NCBI RefSeq assembly: GCF_021917145.1
Contig: NC_061074.1
Span: 6,475,017 to 6,539,016 of the forward strand
Direction of reading: 5' to 3'
DNA: 64,000 nucleotides
Source: Hypomesus transpacificus
Taxonomy: Eukaryota > Chordata > Actinopteri > Osmeriformes > Osmeridae
Shown one piece after another: positions 17,990 through 30,390 of the stretch (position 1 is its first letter; every line of letters begins with the position of its first letter). Position numbers and translations under genes: made by a program. The notes under the pieces are model-generated. The model saw nothing but the letters and a program-made list of their open reading frames with translations, ran no database searches and was not told the origin of the DNA.

Positions 17990-19240
17990 TATAGGCCATC
18001 TGCAGGACATACAGTACCTTGCTCCAGTTTATTTTTGTTCCAAGGGACGATTTTACGTGTCACACACGCATGTAATCCTTATCCACCAAGGCCTATATAG
18101 ACAATAAAGGTATTGATCTGTGTCAGGAAATCTGATAGCATACCTCTCTGTCAATTGCACCAATGTAGATGACTTAGTTGGTCCTTCAATGAAAGCAGTT
18201 AGTCATCATACCATACTGATGGGTCATAAAAAGGAAAAGTACAAAGGTTTGGGCCAAGGGCCAGCTGTGAATGTAGGCCTGCCAGACAGACTGTAGGCTG
18301 AGAGGCTGGTCATGTGCAGATTTTTGGACAGGCTGAGGGTCTCTGTTAGGGACCTGCTATCCTGTAGCAGCTGGGGGCCTGGTTAGAAAGTGGAAGTCCT
18401 ACAGAAGTCATTAGGGCATGCCTGGCATCTGGTTTACTAGCAAATGGATCTAGGTCAGGTTAAATGATCAATAAAACAAGAAAGATAACAGAGATTGTAT
18501 CCTTTTCTTGCCAATGAGACATTTAATCAATTACCTTTGGAGATTAATAAAATGATTAATAAAATGACAGTTATTTTTAAAAGATTAATAAAATGACAGT
18601 GACTTCTGCACACAATGTGGCAGTATGTTGTAAACTGAACTGGATGTAGTCATTTTTGTGCTAAATGAATGATGAATTAATTATATAAGGAATAATCAAT
18701 GTTTTTGTGAATTTTGAAATTAACTATATCGAGGACATGATGTCTGCTACAGCCTACAACAGGTCCAAACGGGTATGGCCAAGTGTTAAGCTTTGGAACA
18801 ATTATTTTTAATCACCTCTGTGCTGACACTACCCTTACTCTACAGGCCTACCGGTTTAAAACATACCTGTTCGGTACACATGTTCCATTTAAAGTAATTT
18901 CCTGTTCTGGAATTATTGACACTTGCTGTCTGAATAGAAAAGATAAGTACAACTATGCAGAGGAGAAAACTTGTATTTGAAGACAGGCACCGATCCTTTG
19001 GTAATCTCTTTAAGCAAAGCAGATGATGCCTACAATGCCCAACAACATCAACAAAAGCAACAGTAGGCCTCCCCTTCTAGGTCTAGACCGTGCAGGTCTA
19101 TCACCTACTTATCACTCCTTCTCACTGACTGATTAACTCCACTATCCAGACTTAAACTAACTTGTCAGTCCTGAACATTCTGTTTTAAATCATATATTTT
19201 ACTGTATGTTGCATTCAATTGATATATTTCTGTTGCTAGA
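17990..19240. other. Intergenic, nothing recognised
   Basis: AT-rich sequence with short direct repeats of GATTAATAAAATGA (18541-18600). No conserved coding sequence, RNA gene or clear transposon was seen. Confidence 0.6.
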
Positions 19241-19248
19241 CTTTACAT

Positions 19249-20121
19249 CAGGGGTCGGGAACCATTTTACCTAGAAGAGCCAAACAAACACAATTTTTTA
19301 GATACATTTTTCAAAAGAGCCACAGCAAAGTTTACAGTCGTGTAAACTCGCATTCATAATTATACATTAATAAATTATGCTAATAGTTAAAACATAATTT
19401 GATCATCATGTTCAAGGGTATATTTTCAGTCAACATTTGAAAATTGTAGAGCCATTGAGCAGGGATTCTCAAATGGGGGGTACGCATACCCTATAGGGGT
19501 AGGCTACGTTTCGGTATTGTAGGGGGTACGTGAGATTTATATGAAAAATAGTATTAAAAAAATAGATACAAAATCATCCATGATCACAAAAATTATACTA
19601 TAATATGTTTGACAAGAACACTAGCTAGCTAACCAGCCATGTCATTGTCCCCAAATCATTATCAAGATTTTCATGAACAAAGTATCGGCTACTATTAGGC
19701 CTACTAGGCAGTATGTGTAGCGAGTTGTATAGCAAATGGATTGTGAGATGAAAGTCGACATATTCTCCAAACAGTAATTATAAGACAGTATGTTTAACAA
19801 CCAGCCATGTCATTGTCCTCAATCAAACATGTTCGGGGCCAGTCAAGGGGTAGTTGAACTGCATGATCGTTTATTACATGTTTCTTTTTTGCAAATGTTT
19901 TTCATTTACAATGTTTACTAAATCCTGAAGGTACATCACTATATCGTAGTCATAGGCTTTATTTCTATCTCAAATGTTTGGGGCCGGTCAGGGGGTACTT
20001 GGCTGATAAAAAAATTTAAAGGGGGTACATTATTGAAAAAAGATTGAGAAGCACTTATATAGAGTATACAATCCTGAAAAGAAACAAATATGGCTCACGA
20101 GCCATAGGTTCCCGACCCCTG
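19249..20121. mobile_element. hAT-like non-autonomous transposon with 8-bp TSD
   Basis: Terminal inverted repeats CAGGGGTCGGGAACC / GGTTCCCGACCCCTG bound an 873-bp element, flanked by a perfect 8-base duplication CTTTACAT (19241-19248 and 20122-20129). The termini and the 8-bp target site are diagnostic of hAT elements. No transposase is present. A second hAT-like element lies inside it. Confidence 0.92.
19460..20056. mobile_element. Nested hAT-like MITE
   Basis: Within the element above, CAGGGATTCTCAAATGGGGG on the left pairs imperfectly with GATTGAGAAGCACTTA on the right. The inner sequence has GGGGGTACG-type blocks near both ends and repeated CCAGCCATGTCATTGTCC motifs, typical of a hAT-derived MITE. 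A clean target duplication was not found, so the ends are approximate. Confidence 0.6.
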
Positions 20122-20129
20122 CTTTACAT

Positions 20130-23100
20130 GGTGTGGCACTGCAGTGACCTGTTCATGACTGATAAGGTAGATAAACTCAGGGGAGATAACAGAGTTAATG
20201 ACTGTGAGTGAGGTAAGGGAAGCACATTCTGTTCCAGCCATCTCCTTTGGCGAGGCGAGCCTTCCTTTCTTGGTTTATTTAGTGAATCCACTGTCAATCA
20301 CACGTAAACTGGTGCAAAGCATGGAAGTTCAGACAAGAATTGGGGGTGCTGTTTCTCATATTTGAATTTATTTGATAATCTTACCTATTGCAGTTTGAAT
20401 ATAATTTAATTGCATGCCAATTCCAATATAGTTATATGGTAGTTATTGTATCATTAAAATAAAATGTTACCTTTATAATGGACATAATTAGCTGGACAGT
20501 GCTTGAGAAGTCTTATTGAGAAAAGGCTTATAGAGTCCAGGGGGGGGGGGGGGGGGGGGGGGTCGTGGCCAACACAGCATTTTACCAGTGCTTCGCAACT
20601 TCACAACTGGCTCTGGGACCAATCGTCACTCCTAATGCCTAAACCTCACAGCCAAGTGGGGAGAGTCTCAACACCGAGCTGTCCGTCGACAACTGAACTG
20701 AACTTGAACACTGCCGAAAAATACAAACAGACCCATCTGACATCATCTAGTAGAAACTATTTTAATACAACATTAAAAATGATTTATATTCGATGTGTGC
20801 TAAGTTTACAGTAATAGATGCTTTTTACTTACAGAAGATAAAGTAGTTCAATTTAGGTAATCCTGTTTGTTTATTAGTTTTTTATGATGTATGCTATCCC
20901 AAAAATGTATTTATGGTTAAAATAACATGACATGGTTTACAAGAGCACAGATTCTACTTTGAACTAGCCTCTTAATTTTGCTCTCAGAGTGCACCAGATT
21001 GATGCGTTTAAATGTAATACATTTCCTTACAGGGGAGCATGCCCCGCCGTATCCTTCTCACCTTTTTTTTACCCCTGACCTGCATGCCTGACATTTACTG
21101 TGTGCAGCAGACCCCATTGGTGGAAACGTCTCCACACCCACAGAGATAGCCAGAAATCACACATGTGGCATCACACATGTGGCATCACACAGTCAGGACC
21201 TTGTGTTTCCATGTTAACAGGTCACTGTCAGTTCAGTAGATAAGGCCCAATAAAAAGAGTTCAAAAATGGTTCAGTTTAGCACAGTTGTGAAAAAGAGGT
21301 ATAACAGGAAAAAACTAGAAAAGAATGGATGGCCTCAAATTTGAAGTTTTCAATAAAAATGATGACACAGGATCAAAAAGTACACTTTCAAATATAAATG
21401 TCTAAAAACTAGGTGTCTATTGCCAATCCCCCAAAAGCTCTGTTGTCGAAGTCCTGTTTGTTTTAGGGTTCTTTGTTCAATGACTAGAAAAATATTACTT
21501 TATAGTAGTTCATCATATATCTTTAATTAAGTTGATACTGAAACCAATTTTCTTTTTGTTTGAATTTGAAAGTGCAGAAATCACCTGTAACACAGTCTCC
21601 ATGAGATAATGTCTAGGACGCCTCAGGGTTAGGGACCAAGAAAAGATGTGTTTTTCTCATGTTTAAAGAGGTCCCTATAAATTAAACTTATTAAACCCAC
21701 TTTATGTACAAACAGTTTGTCCAATACTTTATTGACTGGATTTTATTCTCAAAAGCAATGGTGGCACACAAGGTTTTTAGCTAGCTGCCCACAGCGGTTG
21801 CACCTAGTGCAGCCCTTTAGCCGTGTTTGCATACAGAACTTAAAACATCATACGCCATTATAACCCCTTGGGTTTCGCATCGGTTCATTTCTTGGGAAAC
21901 ATTTCACATATCAGAACACACCACAGGAAATGCTGTATTTGTTTGGCAATAAAGCTCCTTGTGTACTTGCTGGCTCCAACAGGGATGAAACAGCAGATAT
22001 CTTTACTCTAAAAAGAATAAAGCTCCTTCTGTCCTTGCTGATTCATTAACAGGGAAAATGTATGACCTAATAAAAAATGTGATGCATTGCACTTGAAAAC
22101 AAATGTTTCTCTATTTTTCTCTATTTATACAATGTTTTGGTTTAGCAACAGAAAATGTGTGAGCTAACTAGAGAGCACACAACCTTCCGTTTGCTTTTTT
22201 CCCTTCTGTTTTCCCCATCAATAGACTCTGTTTCTTAGTTGCTGTGCAGCCGTTTCCTGAACTCTGCATGCTATGTTGGAAGGTGGGACAAAACCGCACA
22301 CTGTTGGTATAGATTGTGCTGTATATAAAGTTCATGCAACGCTGCCAAATTTCAAACACAACCGAACTTTTAATCAAAGTTGATAACATTAACAATTTTT
22401 AAATCTGATTCATTTAGTAGACACTTTTATCACAAGCAAAGTCAGAAACATGCCAATAGAAATCACAACAGAGGATAAAAGATCAGAAGTGCAGAGTTGG
22501 TGCAGAGTTCTACAGTATTTTGGTGGGAAAAAAGCCTAGATCTGTTTTTCCAAGCCACATTGATAAGTATGAAGCAAGGGTCTGATGGGTTAGTCATGTC
22601 AAAGATGGCTCTGATTGGGGATGTGCAGATGAAGTGTTCTGATTGGAAACATGTTGGAAGTGTTCTGATTATGGTCAGGTGTACATTGTGTATAATACAG
22701 CATAGGTGGGCTCCCAAGGTCATTAGGAGTTTAATCAGTAGATTGACAACCATTATCCTTACAGAGATAAGAAATAGTAATTTGATTTAGTCCAATGCAA
22801 TACCGCCCTTCCAGGTTCTACGGTACTATCAGAGTCAAGTTACACAATGAATAAGGCAAGGTTCACACATCGTCATTCCTGATATCACACTGTAAGATTT
22901 CATAGTTGCATGCAGGTAGACAGGTATGTGTGTAGCAGAGGTGGTTTGAGGCAGGTTCATGTAGTTGTCCTCTCTGAGGAATTACAGGAACACATCGTTA
23001 TGGCTTGGTGGCTGGGGTTGAAAACTGGCAGGCTGTCTCATAAGACATACGTTCATCCCTAAAATCCTTTTTGCTGCGAGTAGTCTGGACACGTCTGATT

Positions 23101-25113
23101 CTCATTGTATCATGCTTTCATCCATTCCAGGCCACTCCTGGAACAGCGGGACCTCAGTGGGGCAAACTTGTTTTTTGCAAGGACCGTGAGGTCGATGAGA
23201 GGGTGAATGAGGGTGAATGTCTAACTGGATCCTTGCAGTCCTCCCTCCACTGTACATCAGTACATTTTAGACTTTTTTAGATGTTGTTTCGAAGTATTGA
23301 AAGTGAAATTGAAGTTAGCATTTACATATTAAAATCCCAACATTTCAAATTTCACCTTATTACCTTCACATTATCTTACAGCACCAGTGTCCCCCTGGAG
23401 AAATACTGAAAACGTCTGTCCTTGCCAGACTATGCATCCAGATTAATCTTGTCTTCTCGTGTCACAATAAATCACACGATCCATAATAATTTGTTTATTC
23501 TGTAGGCTTTTAAGGTGCAGTATTCTGCCAAAGCTTGTTTGTGCGTAGATATCAGTTGGAACAGATTCAGAAAAGATTGCAAAGATACTGAGACAAAAAA
23601 CAAACAGACAAGACTCAGAGCTGGATGTCCGTGTGTGATCTTTCAGACATTTATATATTAGAGCAATACGAGCACACTAGTCTAACACTGGTTACCCTTT
23701 TCTGGCACTTTCAACAGAGATCACCAGTTAGCTTGTTTCTGTGAACAAGCACTCCATCCAAAAATACAAAAATAAAGCTCTGTGCCCTTATGAACATCTG
23801 CATGCATGTAGATTGTGTTTCAGGGAAATAATTTATGGCAATTGTTCTTGTTGAAACAATTACTGAAATTAAAATCTTGGTTACTGAACAACAGAGCAAA
23901 CGGCAAAAATACACAAGAGCATTGCATCGGGCATCCGACATTAGTACAGTACAGTACAGTGTAGTACAGTGCAGTACAGTACAGCATATTGCTGTTTGAT
24001 GTCATCTCACAGGAAATTGAAGAGCATCAGCAGAAAGAAATGTCTGGGACAGGGCCACCAGATCTGTTGAAAACAACCAAGACAAAAACCCTTCCTCTCA
24101 GGTCAGCTCTCACCTAACATGACTGGGTGGGGAAGGACATTTCTGTACACAGGTGTTCCCAACTGTCATTTTTTATCTGCGATTACTCCGTATAGAGAGG
24201 GTTAGGAAGGTTGGATTTTTAGAACTTCATTCTGCCTAGATCAGGATGACCAATCCCCAGCCTGCTTTTTCACTCCCTCTAGTGGCTGTTAAAGGAATGA
24301 CCCTGAGCAGCTCTACTGTCTGCTTCCGCTAGCTGAGGCTAGCAGAAGCATCTGGTCAGAAGAACATGCTCACGGAAAAGCCAAGAAAGCCCAACATCAA
24401 GTGTTCTAGCAGATTAACACTGTCAGTGGTCAACGGACTGAAAACAGAGGATAGTGCAGACGACCAGGGTCCGACCAGAGGGATTTGTGGGGTGTTACTC
24501 GTGATCATGAATCAAACCACCATGAGGATTCAATCTACATGTTACTAAAGTGAACACAACTACATGACGACAGAACTGTCCTACATGGGTAACATTGGGG
24601 TAATAAATTAAGGTTTAGACTACTAAATTCAAGTGTGGACATCTGAAGCAGGCAGATGGGAGGAGACACACTAAATAGGAAGAGGGAGACTCCTTCATCA
24701 TCATCAACATTATAATTGGCATCATAGCAAACCTAGACTGCAGGAAGTAATAAGAGCAGACACAGGGACATCTCAGAGAGGATTAAAGTTGAACGCGGTT
24801 ATGGTCTGTCTGGGGTCCCGACTTGTGTTCGGTCTACAGTCCAGCTCCACGAACAAGATGAGTGACATTTTAGAGAAGAAGCAGACTACTCTCCAATCCA
24901 TAACTTAAGCACCAGAAATAGGATCTCAAATCGTCCATCAACATGAATTACAATTAACACGCTTGTGAATCACTGTCATATTGTCAAAAATGATATATTT
25001 ATAGAATTTACATAAAATCCCTTGAATGTTTACAATCAAAAACAAGACTCCTGCCCTTGTCAGTGGTCAGGGTAGCCCTGCTCCTTCCCTTCCCCCCAGC
25101 CTCAGTCCAGTAC
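20130..25113. other. Gene-poor stretch downstream of sdhd
   Basis: Nearly 5 kb without a supportable gene. It contains a run of 23 G (20540-20562), a doubled CACACATGTGGCAT motif (21160-21190), a worn L2-type tail in reverse orientation near 22409-22433, and a GTACA-type short repeat (23943-23985). The 3' UTR of sdhd probably occupies part of the right end; no obvious minus-strand AATAAA lies close to its stop codon. Confidence 0.6.
20540..20562. repeat. Poly-G run of 23
   Basis: Uninterrupted guanines, a G-quadruplex-prone tract and a common site of assembly length error. Confidence 0.95.
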
Positions 25114-28100
25114 TCATTTGCTCCACAGCAGAGCTATAGCTTTGCAGATGCCCACGTCGTTGTAGTTGAAGTAGCAGAGGCCAGCGAAGGTGACGGTGGA
25201 CAGAAGAAAGAGCCCAGTGTTGGCAAGCTTGATCTTGGTGTCTCCGTGGACGTAGTCTGTCAACACCTGGCCAATCCCCCTGTACAGGAGAGAACACAGC
25301 AGAGCAGGTGAGAGGCTGAGCGAGGCTGAGCGAGGCTGAGCGAGGCTGAGCGAGGCTGAGCGAGGCTGAGCGAGGCTGAGCGAGGCTGAGAGCAGGGAGA
25401 CAGGTACAAGACTCAACACAACTATACACTCCAAAGTCCAGGGCCAGCAGATCAGCTTAACCGACCTTGATGAAACCTAAGCAGTTTCAGCTGATACTTA
25501 GATCACACCAGGGGTGTGTGACCACGTAGTCAAAGCCTTCCTTGAGCAAATCCTTCACCCCCCCTTCCCTAACCCCTCCTACCACCCCACCTTCTACATG
25601 CCCCAGTCCACCTCCCACCCCCTCCCTTCACCCCCTGTCCCATAGCGCTCTCATGCTCCAGACACACTGATGGTGAGTGCAGGTGATGGCATGGCTGGGT
25701 TAGAGGACCATGTGGGCCCTGGCCCTCCCCCCAGTCAAATCAAATCAAATCAAATTTATTTGTATAGCCCTTTTTACACGCAAGCATGTCACAGAGGGCT
25801 TCACATGCGCCCATAGAACTGCCCCTCAACCAACCTAAACCCTCAAGGAAGACAAGGAAAAACTCCCAGAAAAACTCCCACCGGGAGAAAAAATGGAATA
25901 AACATTGGGGGTTAACACCCAGTGACAGGGTGTCAACCCCCACATGACCGGGGTCCTCCGCCGCAGCCACAGCTTCTCAACCGGAACAGAGTGACAGCAG
26001 CACACACCACCGAGACACTAAGTCCCCACATCAGCCCACTCAGCCAGCAGATGGGGGCAATCTGGAGCCTCTTGGAACCCAAGCAGCCAATCAAACAGGC
26101 TCCAACACAGTTATGTGAAATGAAGCAATCTTAACTCCTCAGTTAACAAGGCTTTCTGGTGAAGCAGCAGGTCTGCACCATCAACAGACACCTCTTCCTA
26201 CTGCTAACCCATCAGAATAATCGCTCATAACACAAGCCTAGCCCCAAAAGAGAGGTGTAAGTGTGTTTATGCATGTGTGTGTCCTAGATGTCAGGGGCAG
26301 GTTTCTCCAGGCTAGGTCAGCTCGATGGCCTTAACCAGGACACCCCTTAAACTGGGTCAAAGCATGATTAAGATGAGGATGGTTCAGAGTGAGTCTCACC
26401 AGTGTCCGTGCAGGGTGAGGGCGGCGGCCAGGGAGTAGTCTATGGTGGGGACAGGATAGTAGTAGGCCATGGGGCCCATGGCCAGCAATAGGATGCTCAC
26501 CACACGCTCACCTGTCCAGTGAAGAGATGCCGCTTTGGAACCAGAGCCCGCTGAGGAGAGAAACACAACATCTTAGACCATAAACACTCCATGGTAGACC
26601 TTCAAAAACATCTTATTACTAACTACCAAAAATAACTTAAAACATTAACAGGCACAATTTACTTCACCAGGGAAGTGGACATAATTACTGGGTCAGTGTC
26701 TGGCTGGTTACACTGATAAGAGACCCTTCTACATATTGTCAAGAGACTGTATAAAGTCTAAAAGGTTGCATTTGTCATTTCAAGTCTGGCAAAATGATTG
26801 CCTTGTGCCTGATAATAAACCTGGCTGAATCCTTTCCCACCAGCCACTAGGGGCACCATTTTTAACCCAAATGGCCAAACAGCATGCCATGCCAGAGCAG
26901 CAGTGGGGTCAACATATCACTACAGCTAAAAGCAGGGCAAGGCCAGCAGCCAACATAACTTAACTGTAAATAAACAAGTGTACCCATCTCTACAGGCCTG
27001 AGTACCTCACCCCTGTGGGTCTCACGGCCCCTTGCCCTGGGCCACAGCTACTACGTAGGCTATTGCCTCAACACAGGAGCTTGTGTTTGAATACAGCCTG
27101 GCCCATTTCCTATGCCTCCTGTCACTATCTCTATTGAATAAAGCCAAAAAGAGCCCCTACAAAATATTTTAAAAATCTGATAATATCAGACCAGTCTCAA
27201 CTTACATCCCTTTGCTTTGAGCCTCAGCCAAATTACATTTATATATGTTTCAGTAATTCAGTATATACTTTTATCCAAAGCAACATACAATCAGTTACCC
27301 TATCAGACTTGTCACAGTTCAACCCTCTCACACCCCCTTTCCCCTTAGTTACACAATTACACCTGTGTTACCTCAAAAGGCTTCTACAGACTTTGACCAA
27401 TTTCAACAGATCAACATCAGTAGCAATCATATTCATATGATCTTTCCTTTTATTCCTGGGGAGTGAGATACATAGCTATTGCATAATAGGGACAGACAGA
27501 CAGACTGACAGGAAGACAGACAGGAAGGCAGACAGACAGACCGTAAAGCGAGGGTGAGGCGTGGAGCCTGGCTGTGAGAAGCAGGGGCTGCTGATGTTCA
27601 TGCTCCTTCTTCTGAGACACCAGGGGTCTAGCGAGGAGAGAACTCCGGTAGAACAGAGCTGGGGAGAGAACAAAACCACTCAAATTCAAATCCTTTATTC
27701 TACAACAGAGCAGCAGAGCATGTGCAGCGCATGTCCACTCTAAGCCATGTTGGATTCATTACTCAAGTATGAGAAAATGTGCTTGTTTATCTAACTATAG
27801 GACAGTTTTTGGATGGTTGATGAAAGGAGTTTGGTTGAGAGTAGCTAATTTAAAACCCTTGTGGCCTCATTTGATGACATACCAACAAGGTCATATAAGG
27901 TAACGCAGCTAGGTCTGTTTTAGTTCCCGCGTAAACAGTTCAGACTTTGCAAGCAAATAATATTACGTCATACAATGTCTTTTGGTCAGTTCATTATCAC
28001 TTCTACATTATACTGATAGTTTATCGCACTGAATGTAAAATACTTGTATTCGGGCTTTGCAACAGCAACATACATGCAATAAAGTAAGGTAATCTCTACG

Positions 28101-28762
28101 ATGGATAGCTTGCATGCTTGGGTACTTAAAGAAAAGGCTTGTATGTCTGTCTCGACAGCATCAGTAGTATCAGTGAAAATCAGCGTTCGTTTTTTGTGGG
28201 TCATAACGTGGTTTTTGCTTGGTTGCTTTAGCGCAATGAGAGTGATCTCCCAGCTGTCTTTTACTACTTGCCCCAAACACAATCCAAGGAACTATGGTCC
28301 ATTAACGGCTGAGCTATTTGAGCTAGACTAGCTTTAATCAGGGGTTAGAGGTACATGAGCGATGACGTCACGTCCCACCTCAATTGACTCCTCTCACAGT
28401 CACACCGCTTGGTGATGTCGAATCAGTGGGCCTGTACAAAGCACAGGTACTAGACGCACGCTTTGATTCAGCTTAACAGATATAGCAAACGATAATTATT
28501 TTTGTCATAGAAAGATTGGCCAGCAACATTACAAGCCAGCATACTTTAATGAGCATATTATTAATCACCGCTACGAACTCGAAGTCAGTGCGAAAGACAT
28601 TAAGGCAGCTAAAATAAGAACTCCATATAGACCTAAATCGGACAACTGTAACAAACGGAATAATTGGCACAATCAAAAAAGGAACAGTGTTAGCTACAAA
28701 GAAAGACACCTACGTTTGACTCCTCTGTGGCAGACAGAACTTATCCTGACGATGGCCGCCAT
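25114..28762 (-). CDS. sdhd: Succinate dehydrogenase complex subunit D
   Basis: Small membrane anchor of mitochondrial complex II; with SDHC it holds haem b and the ubiquinone site. Four exons: 28714-28762, 27542-27658, 26400-26550, 25114-25279; phases agree and give 160 aa (human 159). Exons 1-2 encode an arginine-rich presequence starting [10 protein letters not shown]. Exon 3 starts the mature part with [17 protein letters not shown], a match to vertebrate SDHD, followed by the first membrane helix and [14 protein letters not shown], the segment carrying the haem-ligand histidine region. Exon 4 has [11 protein letters not shown], with the conserved Asp-Tyr near the quinone, and the last helix ending [17 protein letters not shown]. 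It is head to head with timm8b, as in mammals. No defect is seen. Confidence 0.96.
25313..25390. repeat. 10-bp array next to sdhd exon 4 acceptor
   Basis: About eight copies of CGAGGCTGAG. On the sdhd strand this reads CTCAGCCTCG, so each unit offers a pyrimidine-rich CTCAG resembling a 3' splice site. The array ends about 33 bases upstream of the true acceptor of exon 4. Confidence 0.93.
25736..26110 (-). mobile_element. Non-LTR retrotransposon 3' fragment with (TTTGA)n tail
   Basis: Read on the minus strand, the element ends GGGCTATACAAATAAATTTG followed by several GATTT units, a 3' end common to fish SINE/LINE families. The rest (GGTGGGAGTTTTTCTGGGAG and so on) has no coding capacity. Its 5' limit is uncertain. 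It lies in sdhd intron 3, in the same orientation as the gene. Confidence 0.65.
27233..27290 (-). repeat. Worn L2/SINE tail
   Basis: On the minus strand TTGCTTTGGATAAAAGTATA and a following AAATGTAAT recall the GGATAAAAGCGTCTGCTAAA tail seen at 1740-1783, with several substitutions. It is an old fragment in sdhd intron 2. Confidence 0.5.
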
Positions 28763-29291
28763 GACGATAAACTAACCAAGGTCACGAAGCGTTTACCCGG
28801 AAATAGTTCTTCCTCTCTGACCAATGTGTCAAGATTTTAGATGCAAACATGATGGTTGAATCTGATTGCTTATACGTCAGATTTTCGAATGGTTTATGTT
28901 ATATTACACTTGCCTGTCACTCGTGTAAAACACACAAAAATGTCAATATATTATACAGCCCTTGCAAAGTCTATCTGAATAATATTTTCAGTAAGTTTTA
29001 CAGTCGTGTACTTGTATGCATGGTAACATCTTGACTCGGAGCAGTGTGTGACGTAAAATGTGTCAAAATATGCGGCAACTGCGCAGATAGACTCAAACGC
29101 GTAACATTCACAACATAGACTGGGAATTGTTAAGGCAGGTGATCTGTAGATCACTGAAATTGTGTATGTCTCTGCGGTCTGCGGCACAGTGGTGGATATT
29201 TTTCCCTGTCTAAACACGCGTGTTGAAGGAGAAGGTCATTTAGTACTTTTACTGCTCGATAAACACAAGCTTACTTAGCAAACCCGACACC
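28763..29291. promoter_or_regulatory. Bidirectional sdhd/timm8b promoter region
   Basis: 529 bases between opposed start codons. Visible candidate sites: CCGGAA, an ETS/GABP core (28797-28802); AAGGTCA, an ERR-type half site (28778-28784); and TGACGTAA, a CRE-like site (29049-29056). GABP and ERR sites are common in promoters of nuclear genes for mitochondria; their use here is inference. No TATA box is evident. Confidence 0.6.
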
Positions 29292-29717
29292 ATGGACGGA
29301 TTTGATATGAATGCGTCTGAAAAGGCAGAGGCATCTGAGCTTCAGCGGATGATTGCTATCGAACAGCAGAAAGCACAGTTTCAGGCCCAGGTTAGCGTTG
29401 TTATCTTTGGTTGCTACAGTCTTGGTCTAATCGAACCTCATCTCGAGGATTGTCAGTTGCCTTATTCCAACGGCGCATATAACATATTTCTTGAATTGGA
29501 TGCAATTTTCAGAGTGTTTAACTACCAACGTGCCCCCCTTTTCTTCCAGGTGCACAACTTCACAGATGTCTGCTGGGACAAGTGCATGGATAGCCCGAGC
29601 TCCAAACTGGACTCTCGGACTGAGACGTGCTTAGTGAGCTGTGTGGAACGCTTTATTGACACGACTCTGACCATTACCAACCGCTTCACGCAGATGGTTC
29701 AAAAGGGTGCACACTGA
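29292..29717 (+). CDS. timm8b: Mitochondrial import chaperone Tim8B
   Basis: Small Tim chaperone of the intermembrane space that escorts hydrophobic precursors to the inner membrane. Two exons, 29292-29390 and 29550-29717, give 88 aa (human 83). The twin CX3C motifs CWDKC and CLVSC, which form the two disulphides, are both in exon 2, within a block ([36 protein letters not shown]) that matches TIMM8B. The ATG in CACCATGG gives a good start context. The 159-base intron is open and in frame, so the unspliced message would encode 141 aa; splicing is favoured because the joined exons match the family exactly. Confidence 0.96.
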   Translation: MDGFDMNASEKAEASELQRMIAIEQQKAQFQAQVSVVIFGCYSLGLIEPHLEDCQLPYSNGAYNIFLELDAIFRVFNYQRAPLFFQVHNFTDVCWDKCMDSPSSKLDSRTETCLVSCVERFIDTTLTITNRFTQMVQKGAH

Positions 29718-29924
29718 TGAGCATCTGATAAGAAAGGACTCGAAGTAACGTTATCTAATAAGCCACACAACTTACTGAGACTGGAGAAAAACCCTTTGAC
29801 ATCCACGATACCCCAGCATCACTTACTAATATAGAAGATTTAGTCTGATGGATACTGTCGTTTTGTTTTATATGTGGACTGGTTTCTGTATAAATAACTG
29901 ACTTCAGTCTGCAGTCATTGCAGT

Positions 29925-29930
29925 AATAAA
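29925..29930 (+). terminator. timm8b poly(A) signal AATAAA
   Basis: The canonical hexamer lies 208 bases after the timm8b stop codon and ten bases from an opposed signal for the oxidase gene. Confidence 0.75.
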
Positions 29931-29940
29931 AAGATGCAGT

Positions 29941-29946
29941 TTTATT
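29941..29946 (-). terminator. Candidate oxidase gene poly(A) signal
   Basis: TTTATT on the plus strand is AATAAA on the minus strand, about 445 bases beyond the stop codon at 30391. The two convergent genes would share this terminator region. Confidence 0.55.
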
Positions 29947-30390
29947 AACAATTGTATTAAACTATTCTTGTTCATAGTACATTGAGTAGGATCATTACAC
30001 TGTTATAAACTGAGTACCAACTGGCTATGATTAAACAAGTTGTATAAAAAGTTATCCCATATACATAAAAACAAACCAGCAATACTTTTGTCAAAAGATG
30101 ATACAAAACATCATTTTTTTGTGATCTTAACCACTTCCTTAAATACGACTATGCATGCCTGGGTATAGCAGAGTATTCGTTAGGCATTTAATGTGGCTAA
30201 ACCATTGTGATTGTCATCTGGTCAAGAAACCCATTTGGTCACTAACCTTGCAAACCACAATACACATAGAGCCAAACTTCACTCTTGTCTCACAGCCAGT
30301 CACACTCTTTCTTGTATTGACAGTTTGCCTACACTATCTCAAGCATCCTCCCCCAGCAGATGAAAAACATCACAGCCGATTCTTCCCCCA

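Noticed and set aside
18783..18980. A 65-aa frame containing LQAYRFKTYLFGTH, slightly like the LINE C-terminal [10 protein letters not shown].
   Set aside because: The similarity covers only a few residues and the flanks show no other LINE sequence.
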